Below, piece by piece: positions 30,101-39,115 of a stretch of DNA of 64,000 nt (position 1 is its first letter; each line of letters starts with the position of its first letter). The DNA is from Pigmentiphaga sp. NML080357 (lineage in GTDB: Bacteria; Pseudomonadota; Gammaproteobacteria; Burkholderiales; Burkholderiaceae_B). The notes beneath the pieces are model-generated. The model searched no databases and was not told the DNA's origin. It saw nothing but the letters and a program-made list of their open reading frames with translations. The stretch is taken from the NCBI RefSeq assembly GCF_002188465.1, contig NZ_NINW01000050.1, forward strand, positions 26,984 through 90,983, written 5' to 3'. The translations under genes were made by a program, and so were the position numbers.

Positions 30101-31191
30101 GCCGCAACGCGGTGATGGAGGTGCTGCGCGGGGCCGGGCTGTCGGCGCACTCGCACGTCATCGGCGAGCCCAATGATCGCGACGAGATCGAGTTCTACCG
30201 CGATGCCCGGAAGATCTGGGCCAAGCCGCGGGCCGAGCTGGGCAAGGCCTGGAGCGAAGTCAGCCGCCGCATCATGGCGCTGCGCGACAATCCCGACTGC
30301 GCCCAGGCGGAATTCGCGCTGTGGGACGACACGGCCGACCCTGGCCTTTCGCCCCGGGTCGAGTTCGATCCCCAGGAAGACATCGCGGCCCCCATGATCG
30401 CCACTGGCGTGCGGCCGCGCGTGGCCATCCTGCGGGAGCAGGGCTGCAACAGCCAGGTCGAGATGGCCTACGCCTTCGACCGCGCCGGCTTCGAGTCCTG
30501 GGACGTCCACATGACGGACCTGATCGGCGGGCGGATCAACCTGTCGGACTTCAAGGGCCTGGTCGCCGTGGGCGGCTTCAGCTATGGCGACGTGCTGGGG
30601 GCCGGCGAAGGCTGGGCCAAGACCATCCAGTACAACGCAGTGCTGGCCGACATGTTCGCCGCCTATTTCGGCCGCAGCGACACCTTCGCGCTGGGCGTCT
30701 GCAACGGCTGCCAGATGCTCGCCGCGCTGGCGCCCATGATCCCTGGCGCCCAGGACTGGCCGCGCTTCACCCGCAACCGCTCGGAAAAGTTCGAGGCTCG
30801 CTTCTCGCTGGTGGAGATTCCCGAGTCGCCGTCCGTCTTCTTCGACGGCATGGCCGGATCGCGCATGCCCATCGCCGTTTCCCATGGCGAAGGCTATGCC
30901 GATTTCTCCCGGCAGGGTAATGCCGGCGCGGCGCTTTCCGCCATGCGCTTCGTCGATCATGCCGGCAAGCCGACGGAAGCCTATCCGTACAACCCGAACG
31001 GCAGCGCCGGCGGCCTGGCCGGCGTCACGACCGCGGACGGTCGCTTCACGGCCTTGATGCCGCATCCGGAACGCGTGTTCCGCAACGTGCAGATGTCATG
31101 GAGCCCGGCATCCTGGGGACCGAAGGACAGCGGCGGGGAGTTCTCGCCGTGGATGCGCATGTTCCGCAACGCGCGCCGCTGGACCGCCTGA
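27163..31191 (+). CDS. purL: phosphoribosylformylglycinamidine synthase
   Basis: PurL makes FGAM from FGAR, ATP and glutamine in de novo purine synthesis. The 1342-residue product is the large single-chain form found in proteobacteria: N-terminal domain, two AIRS-like ATP-binding halves (HSEHCRHK-type [10 protein letters not shown] near residue 222 and [16 protein letters not shown] near 304), and a C-terminal glutaminase with Cys1180 in GVCNGCQML and His1301/Glu1303 in MPHPERVF. The start is GTG at 27163, which aligns with E. coli PurL (MASILRLSG...); no better ATG is available and the ribosome site is weak. TAAAAT at 27094-27099 could be its -10. A 1367-codon antisense frame covers the gene but is not coding. 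Confidence 0.96.
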   Translation: MASILRLSGPLALSSFRRERLLRRLQSLQASVTDVAARYVHFVSVEGELTADEHQRLEGLLRYGDPAPAAPQGVELLVVPRLGTVSPWASKATDIAHNCGLAGVRRIERAVSYTLVLKRGLLGGAKAPSADELAALAGVLHDRMTETVVDGAFDGAPLFATLAGKPMQTVPLRTEGAQALVAANRTLGLALSDDEIAYLVDAFTALGRDPTDVELMMFAQANSEHCRHKIFNAQWVIDGQAQSDTLFGMIRATHRAQPEGTVVAYSDNAAVMAGGKAERFHVQPGGEGQVYGRREAIVHTLMKVETHNHPTAISPFPGASTGAGGEIRDEGATGRGSKPKAGLTGFTVSHLRFDDALEPWEGAGHGAPDRIASPLSIMIEGPIGGAAFNNEFGRPNLLGYFRTFEQTAGGVRWGYHKPIMIAGGLGSIEDGYTHKLELPPGALLIQLGGPGMRIGMGGGAASSMSVGSNAADLDFDSVQRGNPEIERRAQEVIDRCWQLGAENPILSIHDVGAGGLSNAFPELVDGAGRGAVFDLQRVPLEESGLSPAEIWCNESQERYVLAILPQDLERFDAIARRERCPYGVVGVATEARQLRVVDGEGFSAGDVPAAEWARTARPVDVPVDVILGKPPRMERDVVRQPGAGEPLDVVGLDLDDVALRVLRHPTVANKTFLITIGDRTVGGLSSRDQMVGPWQVPVADCAVTLADYSGVRGEAMAMGERTPLAVIDAPASGRMAVAEAVTNLVAAPVARMEDVKLSANWMAACGEPGQDAALYDTVSAVSALCQQVGLAIPVGKDSLSMRTTWAENGEERRVVAPVSLIVTAFAPVDDVRKTLTPQLRTDQGETTLILIDLGRGKHRLGGSVLAQAIGQVGQEVPDIDAPEDLRAFFAAIRTLADSGVILAYHDRSDGGLFATLCEMAFAGHTGLSINLDMLTLDPYAADWGDFKIRPEQVAVQRDELTIKALFSEEAGAVIQVPAGSRNAVMEVLRGAGLSAHSHVIGEPNDRDEIEFYRDARKIWAKPRAELGKAWSEVSRRIMALRDNPDCAQAEFALWDDTADPGLSPRVEFDPQEDIAAPMIATGVRPRVAILREQGCNSQVEMAYAFDRAGFESWDVHMTDLIGGRINLSDFKGLVAVGGFSYGDVLGAGEGWAKTIQYNAVLADMFAAYFGRSDTFALGVCNGCQMLAALAPMIPGAQDWPRFTRNRSEKFEARFSLVEIPESPSVFFDGMAGSRMPIAVSHGEGYADFSRQGNAGAALSAMRFVDHAGKPTEAYPYNPNGSAGGLAGVTTADGRFTALMPHPERVFRNVQMSWSPASWGPKDSGGEFSPWMRMFRNARRWTA

Positions 31192-31206
31192 TTCCCACGC
31201 GCAAAT

Positions 31207-31231
31207 AAAAACCCCGGGCGCATACCCGGGG
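31207..31231 (-). terminator. terminator after porin gene 1
   Basis: A perfect 7-bp CCCCGGG/CCCGGGG stem with a 6-base loop. The T-run (TTTTTATTTG) follows on the minus strand, so it ends the porin transcript; the stem may also slow purL read-through from the other side. Confidence 0.85.
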
Positions 31232-31289
31232 TGAGGGGCCGGCGCGCCCGCGAGGGGCGCCGGCGGATGTTGGCCTTGCGGCCTCTTGC

Positions 31290-32342
31290 TTAGAAGCGGT
31301 GTTGCAGACCGACAGCCAGCTGGCGGTAGGTCATGTCGCGGTTCTCGTCGAAGTTGCGCACATCGTTGTCGGCGAAGAAGGCGTACAGGTTGGTGCGCTT
31401 GGACAGGTCGTAGGTATAGCCGATGGCCCAGCCGTCCACCTTGGACTTGGTGGCCTTCTGGTAGGCGGCGTACAGCTTGCCGGGTCCCAGGGGTGCGCTG
31501 GCACCGATGGTGTAGGCGTTGTCGCTGTCGAACTGGCCGCCCGTGGCCACCACGCGGTTATAGCCGTTCAGATAGGCGCCGGTGATGTCCCGAGCACGGG
31601 CGTAGCCGGCGTAGATGGCCGCGACGCCGAAGTCGTAGCTCGCACCCAGGGTCAGGTTACGGAACGTCTTGGTGCCCGGCAGCGGCGATTCCACTTGCTG
31701 ATAGGTCAGCACGCCCTTGATCGGGCCGTTGTCGTACTTCAGGCCGGCGTCGATCATGCGGTTGTTGCTGCCGCTTCGCGGGGCTTCGCTTTCGCCGCTC
31801 GGGCTGGCGAACGCGTTGAAGCTATAGCCGATGGCGCCCTGGATGCCGTAGAACGACGGGCTGTAGTAGTACACGGAGTTGTTGACGCGGCCGCCACCCA
31901 TGACAGCGTCGTTATAGGCGAACGTGCTGCCGATGCTGGCGGAGCTGAAGCTCAGGCCGAACGGGTTGACGATGCCGGCGGCCCACATGAACGCCAGGTT
32001 GGTCGTGCGGCCCAGGGTCACGCGACCCAGGCTGTTGCTTTCGAGGCCGACGAACGCATAACGGCCGAACAGGCGGCCGTGGGTTTGCTGGCCATTGTCC
32101 ACCGTAAAGCCGTTTTCCAGGGTGAAGATGGCTTTCAGGCCATTGCCCAGATCCTCAGAGCCGCGCATGCCGAAACGCGATTGGCTCATCAGGCCGCTGT
32201 CGATTCCTTTGACGGTCTCGCCGTCTTCCTTGGCCCAGTTGAAGCCGGCATCAACCAGACCGTACAGGGTGACGGACGATTGAGCATGGGCGGCGCCTGC
32301 AAAACCTGCCAGCAGAGCGGTCGCGAGAAGGGTCTTCTTCAT
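31290..32342 (-). CDS. outer membrane porin (general diffusion, Gram-negative porin family), paralogue 1
   Basis: A 350-residue trimeric beta-barrel porin for passive uptake of small hydrophilic solutes. It has a 20-residue signal peptide (MKKTLLATALLAGFAGAAHA), the VTLYGLVDAGF first strand, the SRFGMRGSEDLGNGLKAIF motif near residue 60 and ends in ...LAVGLQHRF, with the C-terminal Phe used by the Bam machinery. It is preceded by its own promoter and leader and is closely related to the next porin at 32766; 71 bases are identical between the two genes. I chose the ATG at 32342, preceded by a GGAGA ribosome site. Confidence 0.94.
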   Translation of the reverse strand: MKKTLLATALLAGFAGAAHAQSSVTLYGLVDAGFNWAKEDGETVKGIDSGLMSQSRFGMRGSEDLGNGLKAIFTLENGFTVDNGQQTHGRLFGRYAFVGLESNSLGRVTLGRTTNLAFMWAAGIVNPFGLSFSSASIGSTFAYNDAVMGGGRVNNSVYYYSPSFYGIQGAIGYSFNAFASPSGESEAPRSGSNNRMIDAGLKYDNGPIKGVLTYQQVESPLPGTKTFRNLTLGASYDFGVAAIYAGYARARDITGAYLNGYNRVVATGGQFDSDNAYTIGASAPLGPGKLYAAYQKATKSKVDGWAIGYTYDLSKRTNLYAFFADNDVRNFDENRDMTYRQLAVGLQHRF

Positions 32343-32484
32343 TACGTGGTCTCCAGCGAAAAACATTGCGTTTAGGTGGCAGCGCGGACGGCGGTGGGTA
32401 TTTCTTGGTTTGCCGCTGCGCGATCCCCGTTCGACTTTCGATTTCCAGGCGGTGCTGCTTAGGCTGCGAAGAAATCTGCAATAA

Positions 32485-32513
32485 ATTTCACCAGAAAGGA
32501 TTAAGAGTGCCAA
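32485..32513 (-). promoter_or_regulatory. porin 1 promoter (TTGGCA-N17-TGAAAT)
   Basis: On the minus strand TTGGCA (32513-32508) and TGAAAT (32490-32485) are 17 bases apart. Both hexamers and much of the spacer recur before porin 2, which supports function. The predicted leader is about 135 bases. The rest of the 423-base gap between porin genes holds the leader and the porin 2 terminator, and no gene. Confidence 0.68.
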
Positions 32514-32675
32514 CTGCTAAATCTGGTGCGGGATTTGGCGGTGTTGCGATTCTGTCTAAACCAATTGGTCTTGTCGTTATCCACGCAACAGATAGGGGAA
32601 AGGACGTTACATCCTGATACGGATCGGCAAGCGGGGTTCATCGGCGAGGCGCCGGGGGGAATGCACGGTATGCGC

Positions 32676-32703
32676 AAAAAAGAACCCCGCCGAAGCGGGG
32701 TTC
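32676..32703 (-). terminator. terminator after porin gene 2
   Basis: A 9-bp GAACCCCGC/GCGGGGTTC stem with a CGAA tetraloop and a T-run on the minus strand. Two further hairpins, GGGGGC/GCCCCC and GCCGGT/ACCGGC, lie between it and the porin 2 stop. Confidence 0.88.
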
Positions 32704-32765
32704 CCATGCTTGGTCGCACCGGGGGCCGAAGCCCCCATGACGCCGGTCAAACCGGCATCGTGTGC

Positions 32766-33812
32766 TTAGAAGCGGTGTTGCAGGCCCAGGGCGAACTGAC
32801 GATTGGTCAGATCCTTCGCGGCCGCGAAGTCGCGAACTTCGCCGTCGACGAAGAAGGCGTACAGGTTGGTACGCTTCGACAGGTCGTAGGTGTAGCCGAT
32901 GGCCCAGTTGCTGGTCTTCGACTTGGTGGCCTTCTGGTAGGCAGCGTAGGCCTTGCCAGGTCCCAGGGGAGCGCTCAGACCGATGGTGTAAGCGTTGTCC
33001 TTGGTGAAGTTGGCCGAAGTGGCGTTGATGGCGCCGTTGTAGCCAGCCACGGTACGGATGCCCTTGGCGTTGGCGTAGCCGGCGTAGACGGCCACGACGC
33101 CGAAGTCGTAGTTGGCACCCAGGGTCAGGTTCTTGAACTTGCCGTTGTTCGGGGTCAGGTCCGACGGGTTCAGGTACTGGTACGTCACCACGGCCTTCAG
33201 GGGACCGTTGTCATACTTCAGGCCCAGGTCGACCAGGCGATCGTTGTTCTTGTTGCCGGCGACTTCCGTGTCGGGGTTCGACTGGAAGCTGTAACCGACG
33301 GCGCCCTGGAAGCCAGCGAAGCTGGGCGAGTAGTAGTAGATCGAGTTGTTGACGCGGCCGGCGCCCAGATCGGCGTCGTTGTAGCCGAACGTGCTGCCGA
33401 TGCTGGCGGAGCTGAAGCTCAGGCCGAACGGGTTGACGATGCCGGCGGCCCACATGAAGGCCAGGTTCGTGGTACGGCCGAGGGTCAGGCGGCCAGCGGA
33501 GGCGCTTTCCAGACCAACGAAGGCGTAGCGGCCGAACAGGCGGCCCTGGGTTTGCTGGCCGTTGTCAACGGTGAAGCCGTTTTCCAGGGTGAAAATGGCC
33601 TTCAGGCCGTTGCCGATGTCTTCCGAACCGCGGATGCCGAAGCGCGACTGGCTCATCAGTCCGCTGTCGATACCGATCCGACGGTCTTGGCCTTCGAGTT
33701 TGGTGTAGTTGAAGCCGGCGTCAACCAAACCGTACAGCGTGACGTTGCTTTGCGCTTGAGCGGCACCTGCGAAGCCGGCCAGCAAGGCGGCGGCAAGAAG
33801 GGTCTTCTTCAT
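32766..33812 (-). CDS. outer membrane porin (general diffusion), paralogue 2
   Basis: A 348-residue porin of the same Omp family as its neighbour. It has signal peptide MKKTLLAAALLAGFAGAAQA, the VTLYGLVDAGF first strand, SRFGIRGSEDIGNGLKAIF near residue 58 and a terminal ...LALGLQHRF. It lacks the DGE-containing first loop of paralogue 1 and has different predicted loops (for example GQDRRIG and NPDTEVAGN), so selectivity may differ. Promoter, leader start and ribosome site are homologous to those of paralogue 1, so the pair arose by tandem duplication including regulation. Confidence 0.94.
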   Translation of the reverse strand: MKKTLLAAALLAGFAGAAQAQSNVTLYGLVDAGFNYTKLEGQDRRIGIDSGLMSQSRFGIRGSEDIGNGLKAIFTLENGFTVDNGQQTQGRLFGRYAFVGLESASAGRLTLGRTTNLAFMWAAGIVNPFGLSFSSASIGSTFGYNDADLGAGRVNNSIYYYSPSFAGFQGAVGYSFQSNPDTEVAGNKNNDRLVDLGLKYDNGPLKAVVTYQYLNPSDLTPNNGKFKNLTLGANYDFGVVAVYAGYANAKGIRTVAGYNGAINATSANFTKDNAYTIGLSAPLGPGKAYAAYQKATKSKTSNWAIGYTYDLSKRTNLYAFFVDGEVRDFAAAKDLTNRQFALGLQHRF

Positions 33813-33960
33813 TTAAATAGGTCTCCAGCGGAGTGAGTAACTCGATAAGCCGAAGGGACATGCCGGAAGACAGCACTGCTGCCGCTTTCCCCCGGTGGCA
33901 AACCCCCCGTCTTGCTCATGATTTCTACGCGATGTACTTGCTGTGAAGAAATCTCGACAA

Positions 33961-33989
33961 ATTTCACCAGAAAGACCCTGAGGTGCCAA
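33961..33989 (-). promoter_or_regulatory. porin 2 promoter (TTGGCA-N17-TGAAAT)
   Basis: TTGGCA (33989-33984) and TGAAAT (33966-33961) with a 17-base spacer on the minus strand, within a block of about 55 bases conserved with the porin 1 upstream region. The leader to the ATG is about 142 bases. The remaining upstream 250 bases are AT-rich and hold the par27 terminator, with no gene. Confidence 0.68.
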
Positions 33990-34102
33990 CAGTTAATTCC
34001 GACGTAATAAAAATGTGTTGTGCTTGGACATAAGGTTTTGTTACCTAATTGCAACCCGAGTCGATGGGCGAGCCGCGAGGCGGCAGGCGCCGCAGGACGA
34101 GC

Positions 34103-34158
34103 GGCCAAAAGAAACGCCCCGTATAACAGGCGTGGAAGCGCTGTTTTTACGGGGCGTT
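34103..34158 (-). terminator. probable terminator after par27
   Basis: A perfect 11-bp inverted repeat, AACGCCCCGTA (34113-34123) and TACGGGGCGTT (34148-34158), with a 24-base spacer. On the minus strand it is followed by TTTCTTTTGG. It lies 79 bases after the par27 stop. The loop is longer than in a standard terminator. Confidence 0.55.
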
Positions 34159-34236
34159 GACATCAACCCAGGGAAACCCTGATTGTTGAAAATTTAATTA
34201 TCAGGCTTTCCTTTTTTGTTGGTTCAATCCAACAAA

Positions 34237-35004
34237 TTACTGGATCTTGGCTTTTTCGCGCAGGCCGGTCTGGAAGTCGCGCAGCTTGGTCTGCCGCAGG
34301 GATTCCTCGATTTGCGGGCGCAGCTGGTCCACCGGCGGGAACTGCACCGGGCGGACGTCTTCCAGCCGGATGACGTGCCAGCCGAACTGGGTCTGCACCG
34401 GCGCTTCGGTGGTCTGGCCTTTCTTCAAGGAGGCCAGGGCGTCGGCGAAGGGCTTCACATAGGTGGCGGCGGGCGCCCAGTCGAGGCTGCCGCCGTTGGC
34501 GGCCGAGCCGGGGTCCTTGGACTGCTTGGCCAGATCCTCGAACTTGGCGCCTTTCTTCAGCTGGGCAATGATGTCCTTGGCCTGGGCTTCGCTCTCGACC
34601 AGGATATGGCGGGCCTGGTATTCCTTGTCGCCCTGGGCGCTCTTGACGCGGTCGTACTCGGCCTGGACTTCCTGCTGGGTGACCGGGTTCTTGGCAAGGT
34701 AGTCATTGAAGAGGCCGCGAATCAGCACGCTCTGGCGGGTCAGGTCGATTTCGGCCTGGACCTCGGGCTGCTTGGCGATGCCGCGCTTGTCGGCTTCCTG
34801 CAGGAAGATTTCGCGATTGATGAGCTCTTCGCGGATCTGCTCGCGCAGCTGGGGCGAGTCGGGCTGCCCCTGCTTGGTCAGCAAGTTGACGAATTGGTCC
34901 ACGCGCGACGAGGGGATGGCCTTGCCGTTGACCACGGCGGCGTTTTGCGCAAAAACCGGAGCGGCCACGGTCAGCGCGGCAGCCATCATCAAAACACGCT
35001 TCAT
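34237..35004 (-). CDS. periplasmic parvulin-type peptidyl-prolyl isomerase / chaperone (Par27-like)
   Basis: A 255-residue periplasmic chaperone-isomerase. It has a signal peptide (MKRVLMMAAALTVAAPVFA), an N-terminal SurA-like helical chaperone region about 25-120, one parvulin domain about 125-220 (YQARHILVE, GGSLDW and FGWHVIRLE) and a short helical C-terminal tail (QTKLRDFQTGLREKAKIQ). Length and layout match Par27 of Bordetella pertussis, the prototype of a small parvulin group that guides outer membrane and autotransporter proteins. It lies between the porin genes and bolA-yciB; folding of the neighbouring porins is a plausible role. Confidence 0.9.
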   Translation of the reverse strand: MKRVLMMAAALTVAAPVFAQNAAVVNGKAIPSSRVDQFVNLLTKQGQPDSPQLREQIREELINREIFLQEADKRGIAKQPEVQAEIDLTRQSVLIRGLFNDYLAKNPVTQQEVQAEYDRVKSAQGDKEYQARHILVESEAQAKDIIAQLKKGAKFEDLAKQSKDPGSAANGGSLDWAPAATYVKPFADALASLKKGQTTEAPVQTQFGWHVIRLEDVRPVQFPPVDQLRPQIEESLRQTKLRDFQTGLREKAKIQ

Positions 35005-35062
35005 GTATGGAAGTCCTTGAAGGTAGAAAGGAAGGGGGAGATCGGTAGGAAAGGGACCGGGC

Positions 35063-35350
35063 TCAAGAGGTTGGTGCGGAGTCTTCTTCTGGCGTCAGTG
35101 CCTGGATGGCCAGCGCGTGGATGTGCGCGGGCATCAGGTCTGCCAATCGATCATACACCAGCCTATGGCGAGCCACCCGGTTCAGCCCGGCGAAACGGGA
35201 GGAAACAATGCGTAGCCGGAAGTGTCCCGCGCCCCCGGCCGCGCCGGCGTGACCGGCATGCAGGTGCGACTCGTCCTGCACGTCCATGGCGGTGGGCGGC
35301 GCCAGTGCCTGCAGGCGCTGGCGGATCTGGGCCATGCGTTCCTCGTTCAT
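35063..35350 (-). CDS. bolA: BolA family protein
   Basis: A 95-residue BolA-like protein with the type II KH-like fold; family members pair with monothiol glutaredoxins in iron-sulfur trafficking or act as stress regulators. Visible features are the DESHLHAGH motif near residue 25-33 (conserved His of the family), RLRIVSSRFAGLNRVARHRLVY in the middle and HIHALAIQALTPEE at the end. The start at 35350 overlaps the yciB stop by four bases (ATGA), giving translational coupling. The gene ends 58 bases before par27, likely in the same transcript. Confidence 0.92.
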   Translation of the reverse strand: MNEERMAQIRQRLQALAPPTAMDVQDESHLHAGHAGAAGGAGHFRLRIVSSRFAGLNRVARHRLVYDRLADLMPAHIHALAIQALTPEEDSAPTS

Positions 35351-35937
35351 GACCGTTCGGCCCCCGCGTCGGTTTCGCGCTTGGCGATGTCCTGGGCGGA
35401 CATTTCCTCGGGCTGCTTGATATGGCGGCCGAGGTAGATCGACTGCAATACGACGAAGACCAGCAGCAATCCGAAGATGCCGAATACCTTGAAGCTGACC
35501 CAGGTTTCGGTGGGCCAGTTGTAGGCGACGTACAGGTTGAGGCCGCCTACCGCGGTGAAGAACAGGACCCAGGCGAGGTTGAGCCGGTTCCAGATGGCGT
35601 CGGGCAGCTGGATCTGCTTGCCCAGCATGCTGCGCAGGAAGTTGCGCTTGAGCAGCAGCTGGCCGCCCGCCAGCACGACGGCGAACAGCCAGTAGAGCAC
35701 GGTGGGCTTCCATTTGATGAAGACCTCGTCGTGCAGGAACAGGGTCGCGCCGCCGAATACCACGATGATGGCGAGGTTGATCCAGTGCATGGGCTCGATC
35801 TGCTTGCGGCGAGCCAGCAGCCAGACGATCTGCAGCACGCTGGCCGCCATGGCCACGCCGGTCGCGACGTAGATGTCGGCGAATTTATAGGCGGCGAAGA
35901 AGAGCAGCAGCGGGAAAAGGTCGAACAGTAGTTTCAT
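35347..35937 (-). CDS. yciB: inner membrane septation protein YciB/IspZ
   Basis: A 196-residue polytopic inner membrane protein of the YciB/IspZ family, linked to cell division, envelope synthesis and cardiolipin-related homeostasis in other species. Five hydrophobic segments are visible (starting MKLLFDLFPLLLFFAAY, then IYVATGVAMAASVLQIVWLL, INLAIIVVFGGATLFL, VLYWLFAVVLAGGQLLL and the FGIFGLLLVFVVLQ end). Family motifs PTVLYWLFA and WNRLNLAWVLFF are clear. It precedes and overlaps bolA; a yciB-bolA-parvulin order is common in Burkholderiales. Confidence 0.93.
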   Translation of the reverse strand: MKLLFDLFPLLLFFAAYKFADIYVATGVAMAASVLQIVWLLARRKQIEPMHWINLAIIVVFGGATLFLHDEVFIKWKPTVLYWLFAVVLAGGQLLLKRNFLRSMLGKQIQLPDAIWNRLNLAWVLFFTAVGGLNLYVAYNWPTETWVSFKVFGIFGLLLVFVVLQSIYLGRHIKQPEEMSAQDIAKRETDAGAERS

Positions 35938-36059
35938 TGAGGTCGCGAGCGTCCTGGGTGCGGGATTGAGACAGGGAAAGCGTCGTTTTGTCCAAGGCCT
36001 GCCGCGCCAGGCATTGGGCCGACAGTCTGCGTGCGAGGCGCTTTCCCCTTGGAGGAAGA

Positions 36060-36470
36060 CTAAGACTCACTAAATGGTTCGAATTTCAACGACACCGAAT
36101 TGATGCAATAACGAAGCCCGGTCGGGGGCGGGCCGTCTTCGAATACGTGGCCCAGGTGGGCATCGCAGACGTTGCACAGTATTTCGGTGCGCACCATGCC
36201 GTGGCTGGTATCGAGTTCCTCGCGCACGTTGTCAGGGTCGAGAGGAGCGAAGTAGCTGGGCCAGCCGCAGGCCGATTCGAACTTGGTGTCCGAGGCGAAA
36301 AGCGGGGTGCCGCAGGCGACGCAGCGATAGATGCCCGGTTCTCGATGGTTCCAGTATTCACCGGTGAAGGCGCGCTCGGTGGCTTTTTCGCGTGCCACCG
36401 CGTATTGCATGGGGGTGAGCAGGGTGCGCCATTCGGCGTCGGATTTCTTGACTTTGGGCCTGTCGGACAT
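36060..36470 (-). CDS. msrB: peptide-methionine (R)-S-oxide reductase
   Basis: MsrB reduces the R epimer of methionine sulfoxide in proteins, using thioredoxin. The 136-residue SelR-domain protein has two zinc-binding pairs, CVACG near residue 50 and [12 protein letters not shown] near 98, and the catalytic Cys in RYCINSVSL near 118. It starts eight bases after the selO stop on the same strand, so the two oxidative-stress genes are probably co-transcribed; a 122-base gap separates it from yciB. Confidence 0.95.
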   Translation of the reverse strand: MSDRPKVKKSDAEWRTLLTPMQYAVAREKATERAFTGEYWNHREPGIYRCVACGTPLFASDTKFESACGWPSYFAPLDPDNVREELDTSHGMVRTEILCNVCDAHLGHVFEDGPPPTGLRYCINSVSLKFEPFSES

Positions 36471-36478
36471 GGTCTACC

Positions 36479-37993
36479 TCATGAAGAGCAGCTGACTTGG
36501 AGAGAGCCCGCCCAGTCGGGTGGCACGCGGGCGTAGCTTTCGTAGCCGGGCCGTTCCGTGTAGGGGTCGCGCAGCAATTGCAGCAGCCGGTCGATTTCGC
36601 TCGGGTCGCGTTCCTTTGCGGCGCGGATCGCGAGCTCCGCCAGATGGTTGCGCAGCACGTACAGCGGATTGACGCGATGCATGGCCGCCGCCCGTTCGGC
36701 GTCGGGGCGGCCGTCCTGGCGTACGCGTTCACGGTAGCCCGCCAGCCATGCGCGGGCCGCTTCGCGATCGGCATACAGATCCTCGAAGGTCTCGGCGTCG
36801 GGAGCAGGCGCGGGGGCGCCGTCGGCGGTGGCGACCTCGGCCAGGCGGCGGAAGCTGAGGGTGAAATCGGCGCGGTTGTGATGCATGACGGACCACAGCC
36901 CGTTGAGGAGTTCCTCGTCGCCGGCCTGCCATTGCCTGAACCCCAGCTTGGCGGCCATTTTGCGGTGGAAGGCGTCGACGAACGTAGCCTCGTAGCCGGC
37001 TAGCGCGGCGCGCAGGGCGGCCTCGTCCTGCACCAGCGGCAGGAGCGCGCCGGCGAGGCGGTACAGGTTCCAATGGCCCACCGCCGGCTGGGCATCCCAC
37101 GCATAGCGGCCGGCCGTATCCGAATGGTTGCAGACATGGTGGGCGTCGAAACCATCCATGAATCCGTAGGGGCCGTAGTCGAGCGTCAGGCCGAGTATCG
37201 ACATGTTGTCGGTGTTCATGACCCCGTGGCAGAAGCCGACCGCCTGCCAGTCGGCCATGAGCTCCGCGGTCTTGCGCGTGACCGCCGCCAGCAGCCTCAG
37301 GTAGGGGCCGGCTTCGGTGGCGGCTTCGCCCGCGGGCGCGGGGCGGCACTCGGGATAGAAGCGGTCGATGACATAGTCGGCCAGCACGCGCAGCAAGTCG
37401 GGCCGCTGGCGGCTGGCCCAGTGTTCGAACGAGCCGAAGCGCACGAAGCTGGGCGACATGCGGGTGACGATGGCGGCAGTTTCGACCGTCTCGCGGATGA
37501 CCGGATCGTCGGACGCGACCAGCGCGAGCGCGCGGGTGGTGGGAATGCCCAGCCCGTGCATGGCCTCGGATGCGAGATATTCGCGTACCGAAGAGCGCAG
37601 CACGGCCTTGCCGTCGCCCATGCGCGAATAGGGCGTCAAGCCCGACCCCTTGAGCTGCAGTTCCCAGTTGCCGCCAGAGCCCTGGACTTCGCCCAGCAGC
37701 AGCGCCCGGCCATCGCCGAGCTGGCCGGCCCAGACGCCGAATTGGTGGCCGCTATAGACTGCCGCCAGCGGCGCGCCGCCGGGCAGCGGACGGGCGCCGG
37801 AGAACACGTCGAGGAACTCGGGCGTGGACAGGGCTTCGGGCGCAAGGCCGATCAGCGCGGCCGCCTCGGGATTGGCATGCACCAGCCAGGGGTCGCCGAG
37901 GGGCTGGGGCGAGACCCGGGAGTAGAACGCATTCGGCAGCGCGGCGAACGAGTTGTCAGTGCGCAGGGACTGGAGTGTGCTGGCGAGCTTCAA
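36479..37993 (-). CDS. selO: protein adenylyltransferase SelO (YdiU/UPF0061)
   Basis: SelO is a pseudokinase-fold enzyme that transfers AMP from ATP to Ser/Thr/Tyr of target proteins, tied to redox homeostasis. The 504-residue product has the family N-terminus ([12 protein letters not shown]), the Gly-rich [18 protein letters not shown] loop near residue 82-100, [15 protein letters not shown] near 117, and catalytic/metal residues in [22 protein letters not shown] near 247-268. E. coli SelO glutaredoxin modification fits with the downstream msrB. The C-terminal Cys pair found in some members is here a near-terminal CSS. It diverges from livH across a 156-base gap. Confidence 0.94.
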   Translation of the reverse strand: MKLASTLQSLRTDNSFAALPNAFYSRVSPQPLGDPWLVHANPEAAALIGLAPEALSTPEFLDVFSGARPLPGGAPLAAVYSGHQFGVWAGQLGDGRALLLGEVQGSGGNWELQLKGSGLTPYSRMGDGKAVLRSSVREYLASEAMHGLGIPTTRALALVASDDPVIRETVETAAIVTRMSPSFVRFGSFEHWASRQRPDLLRVLADYVIDRFYPECRPAPAGEAATEAGPYLRLLAAVTRKTAELMADWQAVGFCHGVMNTDNMSILGLTLDYGPYGFMDGFDAHHVCNHSDTAGRYAWDAQPAVGHWNLYRLAGALLPLVQDEAALRAALAGYEATFVDAFHRKMAAKLGFRQWQAGDEELLNGLWSVMHHNRADFTLSFRRLAEVATADGAPAPAPDAETFEDLYADREAARAWLAGYRERVRQDGRPDAERAAAMHRVNPLYVLRNHLAELAIRAAKERDPSEIDRLLQLLRDPYTERPGYESYARVPPDWAGSLQVSCSS

Positions 37994-38149
37994 AACGGTG
38001 GCCTTGGTCGGTGGCCGGCGTCACGCCGGACATCAATCAAGGTTAACCTATTTGCCGTCGTTTCTCGTTTCGTTTCCACTCTTTCCGCGCCGGCGGCGCC
38101 ATGCGCCGCTTCCCGGCCAGGCCGGCGCGGCCGCCCAGGGAGTTCATGG

Positions 38150-39115
38150 TTGGACGGGCTGATCGTTTCGCTGCTCAACGGCCTTTGCTATGGCCTCTTG
38201 CTATTCATGCTGTCGGCCGGATTGACCCTGATATTCAGCATGATGGGCATCATCAACTTCGCACACGCGAGTTTCTACATGCTGGGCGCGTATTTCGCCT
38301 ACACGGTAGCCGGCACACTCGCCCGCGTGCCCGTGCTGGCCGGCGCCGCGTTCTGGATCGCGCTGTTCCTCGCCCCCGTGCTGGTGGGCCTGGCGGGCGC
38401 CGCGATCGAGCGGTTTGCCCTGCGCCGGCTGCGCCGGCGCGGCCACGTGGCCGAGCTGCTATTCACCTTCGCGCTGGCCTACGTCGTCGTGGAACTGGTG
38501 CAATTGGCGTGGGGCCGCTCCGCCGTGCCCTACCGCGTCCCGGCGGCCCTGGCCGAGCCGCTTTTCAGCCTTGGCGGCCACGCGTTTCCCGCCTATCGCC
38601 TGCTCATCGCGGCAGTGGCAGGGTCGATGCTGGCGGCGTTGTGGTGGGGGTTCAAGCGGACGCGCACGGGGCTGGTCGTGCAGGCCGCCATCAGCCACCC
38701 GGCCATGGCGCAGGCGCTGGGCCACGACGTGCCCCGTGTGTTCATGCTGGTATTCGGCGCGGGCTGCCTGCTGGCGGGCATGGCCGGCGCCATAGGCGGC
38801 AGCATATTCGTGACCGACCCCGGCATGGCGCAGGCCTTGGGGCCCATCGTTTTCGTCATTACTGTGGTGGGGGGGCTGGGGTCGCTGCCGGGCGCCTTCC
38901 TCGCCAGTCTCCTGATCGGCCTCCTGCAGACGCTCGCTGTCGGGTCGGCGCTGTCACTGGCCGGCGCGGCGTCCTGGCTGGGGGCCACGCCGGCCACGGC
39001 GCAGGCGCTGGCCGCATGGCCATTGTCGCGCATCGCGCCGGTGCTGCCATATCTGCTGATGGTCGCCGTCCTGGTCTGGCGGCCGCGGGGGCTCATGGGC
39101 GTGCGCGAAACATGA
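38150..39115 (+). CDS. livH: branched-chain amino acid-type ABC transporter permease (LivH)
   Basis: One of two inner-membrane permeases of a high-affinity LIV-I-type importer for branched-chain amino acids or related acids and amides. The 321-residue protein has about eight hydrophobic segments, opening LIVSLLNGLCYGLLLFMLSAGLTLIFSMMGIINFAHASFYMLGA, the family hallmark. The start is TTG at 38150, with an AGGGAG ribosome site seven bases before it; the nearby ATG at 38146 is out of frame and would give no known protein. The stop overlaps livM in an ATGA junction. Confidence 0.92.
   Translation: MDGLIVSLLNGLCYGLLLFMLSAGLTLIFSMMGIINFAHASFYMLGAYFAYTVAGTLARVPVLAGAAFWIALFLAPVLVGLAGAAIERFALRRLRRRGHVAELLFTFALAYVVVELVQLAWGRSAVPYRVPAALAEPLFSLGGHAFPAYRLLIAAVAGSMLAALWWGFKRTRTGLVVQAAISHPAMAQALGHDVPRVFMLVFGAGCLLAGMAGAIGGSIFVTDPGMAQALGPIVFVITVVGGLGSLPGAFLASLLIGLLQTLAVGSALSLAGAASWLGATPATAQALAAWPLSRIAPVLPYLLMVAVLVWRPRGLMGVRET

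Noticed and set aside
26962..31065. A 1367-codon open frame on the minus strand opposite purL
   Set aside because: It mirrors purL over its whole length, has no recognisable domain and is His/Arg/Gly-rich as expected from the antisense of a GC-rich gene.
32682..32760. CRISPR-like series of short hairpins after porin 2
   Set aside because: The units are different hairpins, not a repeated sequence with spacers; the first is a normal terminator.
38101..39110. Plus-strand frame starting at 38101 or at ATG 38146 within livH
   Set aside because: It is the +1 frame of livH, Arg/Gly-rich with no membrane segments until it becomes the true livM frame at 39112.
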